Notes under the pieces: generated by a model
Told to the model about the DNA's origin: nothing
Databases searched by the model: none
What the model saw: only the letters and a program-made list of their open reading frames with translations
Translations under genes and position numbers: made by a program
From: Rhodanobacter sp. 7MK24
GTDB taxonomy: Bacteria > Pseudomonadota > Gammaproteobacteria > Xanthomonadales > Rhodanobacteraceae
Reading direction: 5' to 3'
Assembly: GCF_014842995.1 (NCBI RefSeq)
Contig: NZ_JACYXL010000003.1
Location: 186,001-250,000, forward strand
DNA length: 64,000 nucleotides
Shown here: piece after piece, positions 34,673-44,031 of the stretch
Layout: each line of letters opens with the position of its first letter
Position numbering within the stretch: the first letter of the stretch is position 1

Positions 34673-35154
34673 CAAAGAAAAGTCGAAAAGCGCCGATTGC
34701 TCCCACTGCCAGAAAAGAAACATGGGCATCAGCACGGGCATCAGGACAACTTCCGCAAGCGGGTGAACCTGCTTGCTATCTCGATCAAGCGCCAGCACCT
34801 CACCCGACTACCGCCATAGACGGAGGTAGCGTCTTTGGTGACGTGCTCAACGTGCGCGTTTGCCAAGCGCATGCCCGGGTTCTCGCATCCAGTGGGCTGG
34901 CGAGATCAGACACAGCCTGGTTCCGCAGATTCAGGGGCACGCTTTGCTTTGCGAGTGGCATCTCACTCGACGTGGACGACTCTCTCGGACAGACAGCCTT
35001 CACAGCTCCCCAGAGGAACATCTGAAATTGCCACGACACCCTCCCCTACCGCGCATCCGACGGCCCAGTGGCCTGATCGGCAACTATCGGATCGATTGGA
35101 TGTTGCGGTCACTCCACTCAAGTGACCGCAAGCCACGAATGAAAATGTAAGCAT
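34673..35154 (-). other. Long 5' leader of TonB receptor 1 (no gene)
   Basis: From the candidate promoter at 35155-35183 to the receptor ATG is about 490 nt. No convincing coding frame with a start signal was found in it on either strand. It begins with an 11-bp hairpin (35103-35131). The rest shows no motif I recognise. Confidence 0.4.
35103..35131 (-). promoter_or_regulatory. 11-bp hairpin or dyad at the head of the leader
   Basis: TTGCGGTCACT (35103-35113) and AGTGACCGCAA (35121-35131) are perfect inverted copies with a 7-nt loop. It would be transcribed directly after the candidate start site, so it could be a 5' stabilising stem or a second operator. Confidence 0.5.
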
Positions 35155-35183
35155 AAAATACTACATATACTTACGTTTTGTAA
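35155..35183 (-). promoter_or_regulatory. Candidate sigma-70 promoter for TonB receptor 1
   Basis: On the minus strand TTACAA (plus 35178-35183) is followed after exactly 17 bp by TATTTT (plus 35155-35160). The region is strongly AT-rich compared with its surroundings and overlaps an operator-like dyad. Confidence 0.55.
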
Positions 35184-35188
35184 CGTAA
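35171..35188. promoter_or_regulatory. Operator-like palindrome overlapping the -35 box
   Basis: TTACGTT (35171-35177) and AACGTAA (35182-35188) are perfect inverted copies with a 4-bp spacer. Its overlap with the -35 element is the classic position for repression by a LacI/GntR-like protein. It differs from the TTGAAAC dyad at 20475-20506. Confidence 0.55.
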
Positions 35189-35294
35189 CCATGCAAGACG
35201 CTCTTGTCAATGGTTTCGTCATCTTGTGATTTCATGACATGGCTGGTCGCGAAGTACGGGGCTCGTATCGACCCCGTTCGACCCATGGCCGGTC

Positions 35295-37289
35295 TCAAGG
35301 TGCCGGGCACATCCTGTCGACATGGATCGGCAGGCCTAGTGCAATCGCGTGATCGCGCGCACCAGCCGCCTGCTGCACCGCCAGCGCCGCAGCCGGCAGC
35401 GTTATCAGATGAGTGAAGTTGGGCGACCACACTTTGGTGGGGCCGGCGTTGTGCGGTTTCCCTGCGTCATCCGTCCAGTTGCCGGTAATGCGCAGGTGGC
35501 CGCTCCACGAGGCCCACGCACTTATCCAGGCGCCCAGCACCACGTTGCGTTCCACGTCGAAATACGTACTGTGCTCGTCGAGATAGATGCCGTTGCCTTC
35601 GCCGCTGTGGCGCATATCGGTGACGTTGCGAACCACGCACGAGGTACCTGGCGTCGATTGCGCCTGCGTGTAGATCGCGCCGCCGTCGGCCAGCTGCAGC
35701 ATCACGCGTTCGATGCGGTTGGCCACGATGTGGATGGACGACTGCACCGGCGCCTCGCCTTCGTAATCCCAGCCCCAGCCCACCGAGATGCCGCTGTACG
35801 GCAGGTCGCTGATGGTGTTGTGCGCGATGACGAGGCCGTTGACGAAGCCGGCCATGATCGCCACGTTGTCGCGGTAGGCCAGCGCCACATGGTCGATGTG
35901 GTTGTCGGCGATCACGATGTCGGAGGTCTTGCTGGCCGGGTCGACGGGGTGCCCCTCTGTATCGCCCGCGAACACGCCGCCACCGCCGATGTCGGTGAAG
36001 CGGGAGTTCGTCACCGCCGCGCCGTGCGTGTCGCCCGCCAGGGCGATGCCTGCCGCCGCAAGATGCTGGAAGCTGTCGCGATCGAACACGATGTCGCGGC
36101 CGGCCTCCACGGCCACCGCGCTGCCGATGCGCGTCATGCCCTCGCCATTGTCGGGCAGCGCAGCGCGGCTGTTTCCGTCGACCAGATAGCCCGCCTGCAG
36201 CGGCACATAGCCATCGGCGGATGCCGGCTTGCGCCATTCAGTGCCGACGAAGGTGATGCCGCTGAACATCAGGTCGTGCACCGGCGCCTTGAGGGTCCCG
36301 TTCAATACCAGCAGCTGTTCGAGCACGGGCAGCTCGATGGACGGCGCATGCGCGGCTTCAGCGGGCAGCGGCCGATAGCGCAGCACGTGGTGCGCCGTAT
36401 CCACCGTATAGCCACCGGGGGCGGACGGATCGCCGGCAAGGTTTTCGAACCAGTCCACGCCGGCGTAGTACTTGCCCACGGGGCTGGCCACCGACCAACC
36501 GTTCTTGGCCGAGTCCAGCGTGGCGTTGTGCCAGCACGGCTGCGCCAGGTCGACACGGCCCTGTCCCAGCGCAACCACGCTGCAGCGGAAATCGCGCCAG
36601 CGCTCGTGCATCACCGCCAGCGAGCCCACCTGCAGGCTGTGCAGGATCGCCGGCGGCACGTTCGACAAGCCCTTCGCATCCACCACGCAATGCGGGCAGG
36701 CTTCGGTGCGCGACGGCCAGCGGCGCTGGCCGTCAATGTAGATGCTCGACGGCGCTGCGTCAGACGGCAGAGTAAAGCTCCACAACACTCCATCACGCGC
36801 ACCCTGCACCAGCCGGCTGCCGGACAGCAGCGGATGTGCGCCCGGCGCGGCCTGCCAGTGCACCGGATGGCCGTCTGCGCCGCTGTCCGAGGCATCGAAT
36901 TGCAAGGGCTGTTGCAGGCGATAGGTGCCGTCCTGCAATTGAACGGTGATGTCATTGCGGCCTTGGGCACGCAACGTGCGTACCCGCGCCTGCGCGGACT
37001 GCAGCGTGCAAGGTGATGACGCATCGCAGGTGCCGTTGGCCGTCCCCCCAGGCGCGACGTGCAGGGTTTGCGCATGGGATGCGAGCGGCAACAACAACAA
37101 CGCAGCAAACGCAAGTCCGTGACGCAAAGCCCCTCTCCCCTCGGGAGAGGGGTTGGGAATGAGGGTTCGGGTACACCGCTGCGCCTCGCTTCGACCGAAC
37201 CCTCTCCCGGCTGTTGCCACCCTCTCCCGGAGGGAGAGGGATTCACTCGGCGACGTTTGCGTAAACGACATGAACTCATCCAAATGCAT
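35295..37289 (-). CDS. Right-handed parallel beta-helix glycosidase-like protein (GH141-like)
   Basis: The mature part begins QTLHVAPGGTANGTCDASSPCTLQSAQARVR. DGTYRLQQPLQFDASDSGADGHPVHWQAAPGA then resembles GH141/GH120-type beta-helix enzymes, and repeated beta-helix coils run from about residue 340 to 620 (for example DIVIADNHIDHVALAYRDNVAIMAG). GH141 includes alpha-L-fucosidases and xylanases; specificity here is unknown. The reading frame opens at an ATG at 37289, but the first 50 codons are palindromic repeat sequence, and the signal peptide (HGLAFAALLLLPLASHA) lies after them. The true start may be a TTG near 37125. It follows GH89 copy 1 by 27 bp. Confidence 0.7.
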   Translation of the reverse strand: MHLDEFMSFTQTSPSESLSLRERVATAGRGFGRSEAQRCTRTLIPNPSPEGRGALRHGLAFAALLLLPLASHAQTLHVAPGGTANGTCDASSPCTLQSAQARVRTLRAQGRNDITVQLQDGTYRLQQPLQFDASDSGADGHPVHWQAAPGAHPLLSGSRLVQGARDGVLWSFTLPSDAAPSSIYIDGQRRWPSRTEACPHCVVDAKGLSNVPPAILHSLQVGSLAVMHERWRDFRCSVVALGQGRVDLAQPCWHNATLDSAKNGWSVASPVGKYYAGVDWFENLAGDPSAPGGYTVDTAHHVLRYRPLPAEAAHAPSIELPVLEQLLVLNGTLKAPVHDLMFSGITFVGTEWRKPASADGYVPLQAGYLVDGNSRAALPDNGEGMTRIGSAVAVEAGRDIVFDRDSFQHLAAAGIALAGDTHGAAVTNSRFTDIGGGGVFAGDTEGHPVDPASKTSDIVIADNHIDHVALAYRDNVAIMAGFVNGLVIAHNTISDLPYSGISVGWGWDYEGEAPVQSSIHIVANRIERVMLQLADGGAIYTQAQSTPGTSCVVRNVTDMRHSGEGNGIYLDEHSTYFDVERNVVLGAWISAWASWSGHLRITGNWTDDAGKPHNAGPTKVWSPNFTHLITLPAAALAVQQAAGARDHAIALGLPIHVDRMCPAP
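37131..37240. repeat. Inverted pair of family A palindromes at the 5' end of the beta-helix gene
   Basis: One copy (37131-37170) reads CCCCTCTCCCC TC GGGAGAGGGG followed by TTGGGAATGAGGG. The other (37199-37240) is in opposite orientation and ends CCTCTCCCGGAGGGAGAGGG. The open frame of the beta-helix gene runs through both. Confidence 0.65.
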
Positions 37290-37316
37290 GGAACATTACC
37301 TCTTTCGTTGGCAGTC

Positions 37317-39530
37317 TCACGGCTTGCATAGCCCCAGCCGCTGCGTCACTTCGGTCGCCAGCTGCCACGGGTCGCCCTGCGGCGTGGCCGGCTCCTCCTC
37401 ATGCGAGACCGCCCACGCATGCTCCATCGCGTACCAGTCGATCTTTTCCGGCGGCTTGCCCGTGGCCAGCGACTGCTCGAGCGAAGCGAAGAAACGCCGC
37501 CAGCGCGGCTCGTACAAACCGCTCACCAGGCCGGACAGTTCGCGGTTGGCGTAGTCGTGCAGGCCACCCATGTCGGCGCCTTCGCGTTCGCCCCACACGG
37601 TGATGATCGCGCGCTGGTCGTAAACGAACTGCGCCGCTTCGGCCTCGTTGCCCGCCTCCGCGCGTGCCGGCGCGAGCCAGTTGCCGAGCAGGAAGTCCGG
37701 ATCGCTGGCGAGCAGGCGGTCAAGCAAGGCCATGTCGCCCAGCCATTCGGTATCGAGTGCATGCAGACGGGCGGCATCCTTCGCAGCGTAGGCCGCCTCG
37801 ATCTGCGGCAGCAGCACGCGGGCACGGTTGGCCAGTGTCTGTCGCGCCACGTCCACCACGTCGTGGTGGTAGGCGCTGGTGTCGCGCAGCGCCGGTGCCA
37901 CCTGCAGCAGTTCGCAGATGGCCTGCGCGAAATGTCCGGCGTCGTAGCGCATCGCCCTGGGCGACCAGCTCGCCGCCGTGGACACGTCCTGCGAGGGACG
38001 CGCCTCGAACAGGCTGTCCTGCGGCTCCGAGTCGCCGTCGGATGGCATTGCGTAGGCGGTTTCGGCGAGGATGCGCCACGCGGCTTCGGCATGCGCGTCG
38101 GCGCCGCCGTAGCGGCTATCGGCATACATCTTGAACCATGATGATTCTTCGTACCATTCGGAGCCATCGCTCGGTGGATGCGACCATGCCAGCGCGGTGA
38201 ACAGCGCGAACGCCGCCGGATCGATGCCGCTGGCCTCGGGCATCCAGGCGATACCGCGCAGCTTGCTGCCGGGCTTGCTTTGCCACGCGGCGAAGCGTCT
38301 GAACCACACGTCCGCATTCGCGCCCAGCGTGGTATGGCCGCCGAAGTTGGGGATGCTGCCGAAGGCGTACGGCGCGCCGTGCCAGTCCTTCTCGCGGTCC
38401 AGCCCGTCGTAGCGATCCGACAGACCGTCGACGATCAACAGACGTTGACGGTCTACCGCATCAATCACCGCCGGCAATGGGTTGTGCTGCCAGCCCAGCA
38501 TTACCCAGCGTGCGCCCGGATGCGCGGCCTGCAGCGCGGCCATCACGCCGCGCGCGGCATCCGCCACCGGCACGTTGCCGGCGCGGCCGCCTTCGTGCAG
38601 CAGATCCATCTTGTACATCGAGCTGTCGCCGAACAGCGCACGCTGCTGGCGGTAGAAATCCGCCGCAACCTTCGCGTAGAGCGGATCGCGCGGGTCGAGC
38701 CAGTCGGGGCGTGTGAAGCCCACCCACCTGCCCTGCGGCACCACGTTTGCGCCTGGATGCTTCGCCACGAAGTCCGGCGGCACGGTGCCGAACCAGCCGG
38801 GGAACACCGGCGTGATGCCCAGCTCGCGCAGGCGCGCCACGATCTTCTGTGCAAGCGCCACGCGACGTGCGTACTGTTGCGGCGACAGCGGCGCGTCGAA
38901 GCCGGACATGTTCTGCAGCAGCCACCACGGCTGGTGCGCGGTGGCGGGGATCCACGCGCGCATCGCCGCATCGCTGTAGCCGAAATCCTGGAAGGTGCGG
39001 CGATACACTTCCTCCGTGCCAATCGGCATGAACACTTCGTCGATGCCATGCAAGGCGAGCAGATCGATCTTGTGCTCCCACGCCGGCCAAGCCAGGTAGG
39101 CATTCGAATAGCCATCGTCGGTGTCGTTGAGCGCATAACGGTCTGGCACCACGGCGCGATGCTCGATGGGCGACGCCGGCGCGGGCAGCGTGGCCGGCAA
39201 GCGCGCAAGGCTGTCACCCGGCCAACCGATGTCGACGTGCGCTGCCTGCTGCAAATAGGTTTCCACGCCGGTGAGGATGACTGCTGGTGAGGTACCCGCT
39301 ACCACGATATGGCCCGGCGTGCCGCGGACCTCGAAGCGATCCGCGCCTTGGCCACGATCCAGCGCAACCAGGGCGAACTGCGCCTGTTGCTTCGGCAGCA
39401 AGCGCAGCAGGGCCGCGCGTGCAGGCGCGATGTCAAAGGCAGGCTTTGCCGGCTCGCCTGCGAAGGCGACAGGCATGCCGGTACCGACCAGCAGCAGGCA
39501 CACCAGCCATCGTTGCAGTGCTCGTTTCAT
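37317..39530 (-). CDS. GH89 alpha-N-acetylglucosaminidase (copy 1)
   Basis: The ATG at 39530 overlaps the TGA of the GH1 gene (ATGA), and the frame upstream of it is only a shadow of GH1. The 737-residue protein has a signal peptide (WLVCLLLVGTGMPVAFA). The three NAGLU-type regions follow: an N-terminal domain (RGTPGHIVVAGTSPAVILTGVETYL), a barrel (LAWPAWEHKIDLLALHGIDEVFMPIGTEEV, YKMDLLHEGGRAG, GIAWMPEASGID) and a C-terminal helical domain. The Glu residues in LLHEGG and WMPEASG occupy plausible catalytic positions. GH89 removes terminal alpha-linked GlcNAc, as found on mucin core caps and heparan-type chains. It is likely periplasmic. Confidence 0.88.
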   Translation of the reverse strand: MKRALQRWLVCLLLVGTGMPVAFAGEPAKPAFDIAPARAALLRLLPKQQAQFALVALDRGQGADRFEVRGTPGHIVVAGTSPAVILTGVETYLQQAAHVDIGWPGDSLARLPATLPAPASPIEHRAVVPDRYALNDTDDGYSNAYLAWPAWEHKIDLLALHGIDEVFMPIGTEEVYRRTFQDFGYSDAAMRAWIPATAHQPWWLLQNMSGFDAPLSPQQYARRVALAQKIVARLRELGITPVFPGWFGTVPPDFVAKHPGANVVPQGRWVGFTRPDWLDPRDPLYAKVAADFYRQQRALFGDSSMYKMDLLHEGGRAGNVPVADAARGVMAALQAAHPGARWVMLGWQHNPLPAVIDAVDRQRLLIVDGLSDRYDGLDREKDWHGAPYAFGSIPNFGGHTTLGANADVWFRRFAAWQSKPGSKLRGIAWMPEASGIDPAAFALFTALAWSHPPSDGSEWYEESSWFKMYADSRYGGADAHAEAAWRILAETAYAMPSDGDSEPQDSLFEARPSQDVSTAASWSPRAMRYDAGHFAQAICELLQVAPALRDTSAYHHDVVDVARQTLANRARVLLPQIEAAYAAKDAARLHALDTEWLGDMALLDRLLASDPDFLLGNWLAPARAEAGNEAEAAQFVYDQRAIITVWGEREGADMGGLHDYANRELSGLVSGLYEPRWRRFFASLEQSLATGKPPEKIDWYAMEHAWAVSHEEEPATPQGDPWQLATEVTQRLGLCKP

Positions 39531-40996
39531 ATCGCATTGCCCGCAATCACGCCGCGGTAGAACCGCGAACTGAGTTTCGGCGTGCGCTTCTGCGTGGCGA
39601 AATCGACATACGTGATGCCGAAGCGTTCGGAAAAGCCACGGCTCCACTCGAAGTTGTCCAGCAGGCTCCACAGGAAATAGCCGCGCACCGGCGCGCCGTC
39701 CGCGATCCCGCGCTGCAGCTCGGCTAGGTATTGCTGCAGGAACATCACGCGATCGGTGTCCAGCACGCGCCCCTGAGAGTCCGGCGCTGCCGTGCTGGAG
39801 GTGCCGTTCTCGGTGATGTAGATGTCGCCAATGCCCAGCGCCTCCGCCATCAGCTTCGGCCCCCAGTAAATGGCACCCGGCGCGAACTGGATCCAGCTGC
39901 TCTGCATGTTCGGATAGGACGAGGGGAACGGCACGGCCTCGTAGCCGCGCTCGTTGTCGGCCGCGATGTAGTAATCGCCGGTGTAGATGTTGAGGCCCTG
40001 GAAATCGGTCTTGCTGCCGATGATGCGCATCTCGTCGGCGGTGAACTTCGGCGCGTCCGCGCCTAGCGTCTTGAGATACTGGTCGGTGTAGCGCCCCGTA
40101 TGCATGGCGGTGAGGTAGCCGGCGTTCTCCTCCACCGCGGCCTTGCGCGCGGCGGCCACGTGCTCGGGCGCGTCGAAGGCCGGCATGGCTGCATTGATGC
40201 CTTCGGCCGAACCCACCCTGGTCTTCGCGTTGGTGGCCGCGCGTATCGCCTGCACGGCCAGACCATGGCCCAGCAAGGCGTAGTGCCGCGCCTGCTCCAG
40301 GGCCTGCCCTTTCAGCCCCAGTCCCGGCGCCATCGACGTGCTGCCGTAACCGTTGCCGATGAAGGTGCTGATCTCGTTCATGGTCATGAAGTGCCGCACG
40401 CGACCATCGAGCTGGCCGGCCATGTAGCCGGCGTAATCGGCGAACGCCTTGGCGGTGTCGCGGTTCTGCCAGCCGCCCTTGCGCTGCAACGCCTCGGGCA
40501 GGTCCCAGTGGTACAGCGTGCAATACGGCTCGATGCCGGCCGCGTGCAGCGCATCGACGAGGCGCTTGCAGTAATCCACGCCTTTGGCATTCGGCTTGCC
40601 CGTGCCCTCGGGAAAGATGCGCGGCCAGGCCACCGAAAACCGGTACGCACCCACGCCCAACCCGCGCATCAGGGCGATGTCCTCGGGGTAACGGTGGTAG
40701 CTGTCGTCGGCCACGTCGGCGGTGTCGCCATGCACGATCCTGCCCGGCGTGTGCGCGTACACGTCCCAGATCGACTCGCCGCGTCCATCCGCCTTGACCG
40801 CGCCTTCCACCTGGTAGGCCGCGGTGGCGGTGCCCCACACGAAGCCCTTGGGGAAAGCACGTTTCGCTGCGCTGCCTTGCGCGCCCGAGGCGGCGGCGGT
40901 TGCCGCGCTTGCTTTCGCCGCCAGCGGAACGGCACAAGCCGCCACGAGGCCGCCCAGGGCCTTGGTGAATTGCCGGCGTGTCAGGATGGGATTCAT
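39527..40996 (-). CDS. GH1 beta-glycosidase, Tat-exported
   Basis: The 489-residue protein has a twin-arginine signal (TRRQFTKALGGLVAACAVPLAAKASA). The GH1 barrel starts FPKGFVWGTATAAYQVEGA. Acid/base Glu208 lies in FMTMNEIST and nucleophile Glu396 in IYITENGTS; YFLWSLLDNFEWSRGFSERFGITYVDF closes the domain. Retaining beta-glucosidase or beta-galactosidase/fucosidase activity is expected; GH1 proteins are usually cytoplasmic, so Tat export is notable and fits periplasmic trimming. It is 16 bp from the upstream phosphoesterase gene and overlaps GH89 copy 1 by 4 bp, placing all three in one transcript. Confidence 0.93.
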   Translation of the reverse strand: MNPILTRRQFTKALGGLVAACAVPLAAKASAATAAASGAQGSAAKRAFPKGFVWGTATAAYQVEGAVKADGRGESIWDVYAHTPGRIVHGDTADVADDSYHRYPEDIALMRGLGVGAYRFSVAWPRIFPEGTGKPNAKGVDYCKRLVDALHAAGIEPYCTLYHWDLPEALQRKGGWQNRDTAKAFADYAGYMAGQLDGRVRHFMTMNEISTFIGNGYGSTSMAPGLGLKGQALEQARHYALLGHGLAVQAIRAATNAKTRVGSAEGINAAMPAFDAPEHVAAARKAAVEENAGYLTAMHTGRYTDQYLKTLGADAPKFTADEMRIIGSKTDFQGLNIYTGDYYIAADNERGYEAVPFPSSYPNMQSSWIQFAPGAIYWGPKLMAEALGIGDIYITENGTSSTAAPDSQGRVLDTDRVMFLQQYLAELQRGIADGAPVRGYFLWSLLDNFEWSRGFSERFGITYVDFATQKRTPKLSSRFYRGVIAGNAI

Positions 40997-41012
40997 GTGT
41001 GGGCCTCAGTGT

Positions 41013-42233
41013 TTATTTGGTCTTGCGCGCCAGCGTGAACGCGTCGATCAACTTGCCGTTGCTGTCGGTCACCCTGACCTTCAGCGCGGTGTCGGTGGCC
41101 TCCACCCATGCCACCTGGTCCTGCCCAACGACAAGGATGGGGAAGTCGTTGCCCTGCTCGCCTGGCTTGATGTGCTTGAAATAGTGCAGGTGACCGGCAA
41201 TGAACAGGTCGACGTGCGCCTGGTTGGCCAGTTGCGTCCACTTCGCGTTGTCGCCGCCAGTCCAGCCCCAGTCCGGCTGGTGGCCGAGCACCACGGTGAA
41301 CGGCGCGCTGCGTGTGCGTGCTTCGGCCAGCGCCGCGCCGAAGCGGACCAGCCCTTCGTGGCGGTAGTCGCGCAGGTCGTTGAGGCCGGCGTAGACGTTG
41401 GTGTCGTCGGGCTTGTCCTCGCCGGTGTCCACCGCGATCAGGTGCAGTGGGCCGTCGTCGCGGACGTAGTCGTAGCGGCCGTTCTGTGCGTGCAGGTACG
41501 GACCCAGCTCACGCGCGAACGAGCCGCGGTATTCGTGGTTGCCGTGCACGTAGAGCAGCGGCGTGCTGCCGCCGAGATCCTCCGCGGTGGGCGAAAGGAA
41601 CACGTCCTTGAGCTGCTGTTCGCTCGCCGCCCAGTTCACCGTGTCACCCAGGTGCGCCACGAAGTCCTCGGGCGTCTTGCGGATCTCGCCGAGCAGGGTG
41701 TGGATGCGCGAGACCTTCTCGTGCGTGTCGGTGATCACCGCGAAGCGCGCACTGGCATGCGACGGATCGAGCGTGGTGAAGTGCAGCGTCTCACCCTGCA
41801 CGGTGTTGCCGCGCTCGGGCCAGTAGGGCTTGACCGCCACCACGCGACGCGAGGCCACCTGGTACTGGTAGCTGTGGCCCGGTTCGAGGCCGGCTATCAC
41901 CACGCGATGAAATGCGCCGACATCAAGCAGACCGTCGTGTGCGGCCACCGCGGTATGGTCCAGCGCGTGCTCCCCATAGCGCACGCTGCCGTCGGCGTCG
42001 CTGTCGGTCATCCACTCCACCACCACCGACGAGCCGGAGACGTCGAGCAGCAATGGCGGCATGGTGATCGCCGGCGTGCTGTTCCACACCTTGTAGGGCG
42101 CATCCGCCTCGTCATCGTGTGAGAGCTGGGCCTGCTTCGTGACGGCCAGTGCGGGCAAAACCAGCAACAGGCCGGCCAGGACGAAGCCGATGCCTGCCCG
42201 GCGGAATGGTCTCGGCGAACGTGCATGGGGCAT
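41013..42233 (-). CDS. Purple-acid-phosphatase-like metallophosphoesterase with fibronectin-like N-domain
   Basis: The 406-residue protein has a signal peptide (GIGFVLAGLLLVLPALA). An N-terminal fibronectin-type domain (SSVVVEWMTDSDADGSVRYGEHALDHT ... LEPGHSYQYQV, about 60-130) precedes the phosphoesterase core: FAVITDTHEK, VAHLGDTVNW, VHGNHEYRGS, VLGHQPDWGW and IAGHLHYFKH. This resembles purple acid phosphatases or periplasmic phosphodiesterases. Within a glycan locus it could remove phosphate or phosphodiester groups from the substrate, but that is inference. It is 6 bp downstream of the GH29 gene. Confidence 0.85.
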   Translation of the reverse strand: MPHARSPRPFRRAGIGFVLAGLLLVLPALAVTKQAQLSHDDEADAPYKVWNSTPAITMPPLLLDVSGSSVVVEWMTDSDADGSVRYGEHALDHTAVAAHDGLLDVGAFHRVVIAGLEPGHSYQYQVASRRVVAVKPYWPERGNTVQGETLHFTTLDPSHASARFAVITDTHEKVSRIHTLLGEIRKTPEDFVAHLGDTVNWAASEQQLKDVFLSPTAEDLGGSTPLLYVHGNHEYRGSFARELGPYLHAQNGRYDYVRDDGPLHLIAVDTGEDKPDDTNVYAGLNDLRDYRHEGLVRFGAALAEARTRSAPFTVVLGHQPDWGWTGGDNAKWTQLANQAHVDLFIAGHLHYFKHIKPGEQGNDFPILVVGQDQVAWVEATDTALKVRVTDSNGKLIDAFTLARKTK

Positions 42234-42239
42234 CGATCT

Positions 42240-43991
42240 TCATCCTCCGTGTTGCGGCGTGGATGGATTCGTGAGCGGCGCAAGCTCCACCGCCTCGATG
42301 GCCGCCGGCAGCTTGTCGCCCTTGTGGAAGGGCGCCACCGGGGTCAGCTCGACCTGCATCGCATACGGGAAAGCATGCAGGTCGCGGCTCACACGCAGGC
42401 TGGCGGTGCCCTTGCCTGCCGGCAGCGCCAGCGTGCGGGGATGGCCGTCCACCCAGACATCCAATTGCGCCGGCGCATGCGCGTCGCGGTAATGCACGGT
42501 CAGCACGTAATCGCCCGCACCGGCCTGCGCATGCCAGCGCAACTTGTAGAGGGTGGATGGATCGTCGTAGCCGTAGCCGTTGTAGTTGAGGAAATGTTCG
42601 GCCTGCGCGGCCGCAAGATCCACGCGCCCATCCGCGCCCGGCGTCACGGTATCGGGCCGCACATGCAGGGCACCAGCCAGCGGAATCGCCACCACCGGCA
42701 TGTAGCCCGCCTCGGCCAGGCCGTTCACTTTCACGCTCGCATCCGCCGCATCGACCGCGACGCTACCAACGCTCGCCTGCGTATCGCCCAGCACGTGCCC
42801 TTGCCCGAAACGGGTATCGACCACGCCGGGCAGATGCAGCACACCATCCACCGGCGGCTTCTCCACGAACAGGTACAACGTGTCGGCGCCCAGCGTGGCG
42901 TAGCCGAAATCCAGCTTCTTGAACGGCGAGGCATGCGTGCCGTAGACCGCCTCGCCGCGCGGCTTGAGCCACGCGCCGATGCCGCGCAGCACGTCGGCCT
43001 CGTAAGGCACCACCGAGCCATCGCCCTCCGGGCCGATGTTGAGGATGTAGTTGCCACCGCCGCTGACCACGCGCACCAGCCGCGCGATGTTCTCGCGCAC
43101 CTTGCCCGGCAGGTCGTCGCGCACCTGCCAGGAGCGGTAACCCCAGGTTTCCGGGAATATCGACGCCGGTGATTGCCAGGGCTTTTCCATGCCCTCGCCC
43201 GGCTCGCTGTTGTCGCCCATCACGCTGAAGTCGCCCTGATGGTTCCAGACGCGGCCGGACACCATGGTCTGCGGCTGCAGCACGTGCACGGTGCGCGCGA
43301 AGCGCGCGCTCTGCGCCGGCGTGGGCCTGCCCATGTCGAACCACACTTCGCTGATCGGGCCGTAATGGCTCATCAGCTCGCGGATCTGCGCCACGTTGAA
43401 GTCGGCCTGCGCGGGCGTGATCGGGTTGTCGTTGTCAGGCAGGTACTGGCCGTGCATCCAGTGCCAGTCGATGGTGGAGTAGTAGACGCCGAACGGCATG
43501 TGCGCCCGCGTGCAGGCATCGGCCAGCTCCTTCACCACGTCGCGCTTGTACGGCGTGGCATCGACGATGTCGTAGTCGTCCTGCGCGGTGTGGAACATCG
43601 CGAAGCCGTCGTGGTGCTTGGCGGTGATCACGATGAACTTCATGCCCGCCGCCTTGGCCAGCGCGACGATGGCGTCCGGGTCGAACTTCTCCGGATCGAA
43701 ACGCTTGGCCAGCGCCTCGTACTGGGCTATCGGCACCGGTGCGAAGGACTGGATCTGCTCGCTGTAGCCATTCGTGATCTTGCGGCCATCCCATACGCCG
43801 CCCAGTTCCGAGTACAGGCCGAAGTGGATGAACAGGCCGAACTTGCGCGCCTGCCAGGCTTGCACGGTGGCGGCGCTGGGACGTGGGCCGGGCAGCGGCA
43901 GTGGCTGGTCGCTGAGGGTGGTGGCGACCGTGGTCATCGGGAGCAGACAGGTCAGCGCCAGTGTCAGCGTCGTTCGCATGATGGTTTTCAT
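42240..43991 (-). CDS. GH29 alpha-L-fucosidase
   Basis: The 583-residue protein has a signal peptide (LTLALTCLLPMTTVATT) and a GH29 barrel: WQARKFGLFIHFGLYS, FIVITAKHHDGFAMF, DVVKELADACTRAHMPFGVYYSTIDWH. The nucleophile candidate is Asp219 in SEVWFDMG. The sequence NYILNIGPEGDGSV closes the catalytic domain, and beta-sandwich domains follow to the C-terminus. It retains configuration and removes alpha-linked L-fucose. A good AAGGAG lies before the ATG at 43991. It heads the GH29 - phosphoesterase - GH1 - GH89 - beta-helix transcript, with a repeat-rich gap upstream that would isolate it from GH79. Confidence 0.93.
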   Translation of the reverse strand: MKTIMRTTLTLALTCLLPMTTVATTLSDQPLPLPGPRPSAATVQAWQARKFGLFIHFGLYSELGGVWDGRKITNGYSEQIQSFAPVPIAQYEALAKRFDPEKFDPDAIVALAKAAGMKFIVITAKHHDGFAMFHTAQDDYDIVDATPYKRDVVKELADACTRAHMPFGVYYSTIDWHWMHGQYLPDNDNPITPAQADFNVAQIRELMSHYGPISEVWFDMGRPTPAQSARFARTVHVLQPQTMVSGRVWNHQGDFSVMGDNSEPGEGMEKPWQSPASIFPETWGYRSWQVRDDLPGKVRENIARLVRVVSGGGNYILNIGPEGDGSVVPYEADVLRGIGAWLKPRGEAVYGTHASPFKKLDFGYATLGADTLYLFVEKPPVDGVLHLPGVVDTRFGQGHVLGDTQASVGSVAVDAADASVKVNGLAEAGYMPVVAIPLAGALHVRPDTVTPGADGRVDLAAAQAEHFLNYNGYGYDDPSTLYKLRWHAQAGAGDYVLTVHYRDAHAPAQLDVWVDGHPRTLALPAGKGTASLRVSRDLHAFPYAMQVELTPVAPFHKGDKLPAAIEAVELAPLTNPSTPQHGG

Positions 43992-44031
43992 CGGTCACTC
44001 CTTGAATTTTCTTCCGTCGCAATCGACGGGG

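Noticed and set aside
35161-35430. Small minus-strand frame (89 codons) upstream of TonB receptor 1
   Set aside because: It overlaps the end of the beta-helix gene and the operator region, with no recognisable product.
39531-40937. N-terminal extension that would fuse GH1-frame shadow sequence to GH89 copy 1
   Set aside because: The extension overlaps the real GH1 gene in another frame; a signal peptide and an ATGA overlap mark the true GH89 start at 39530.
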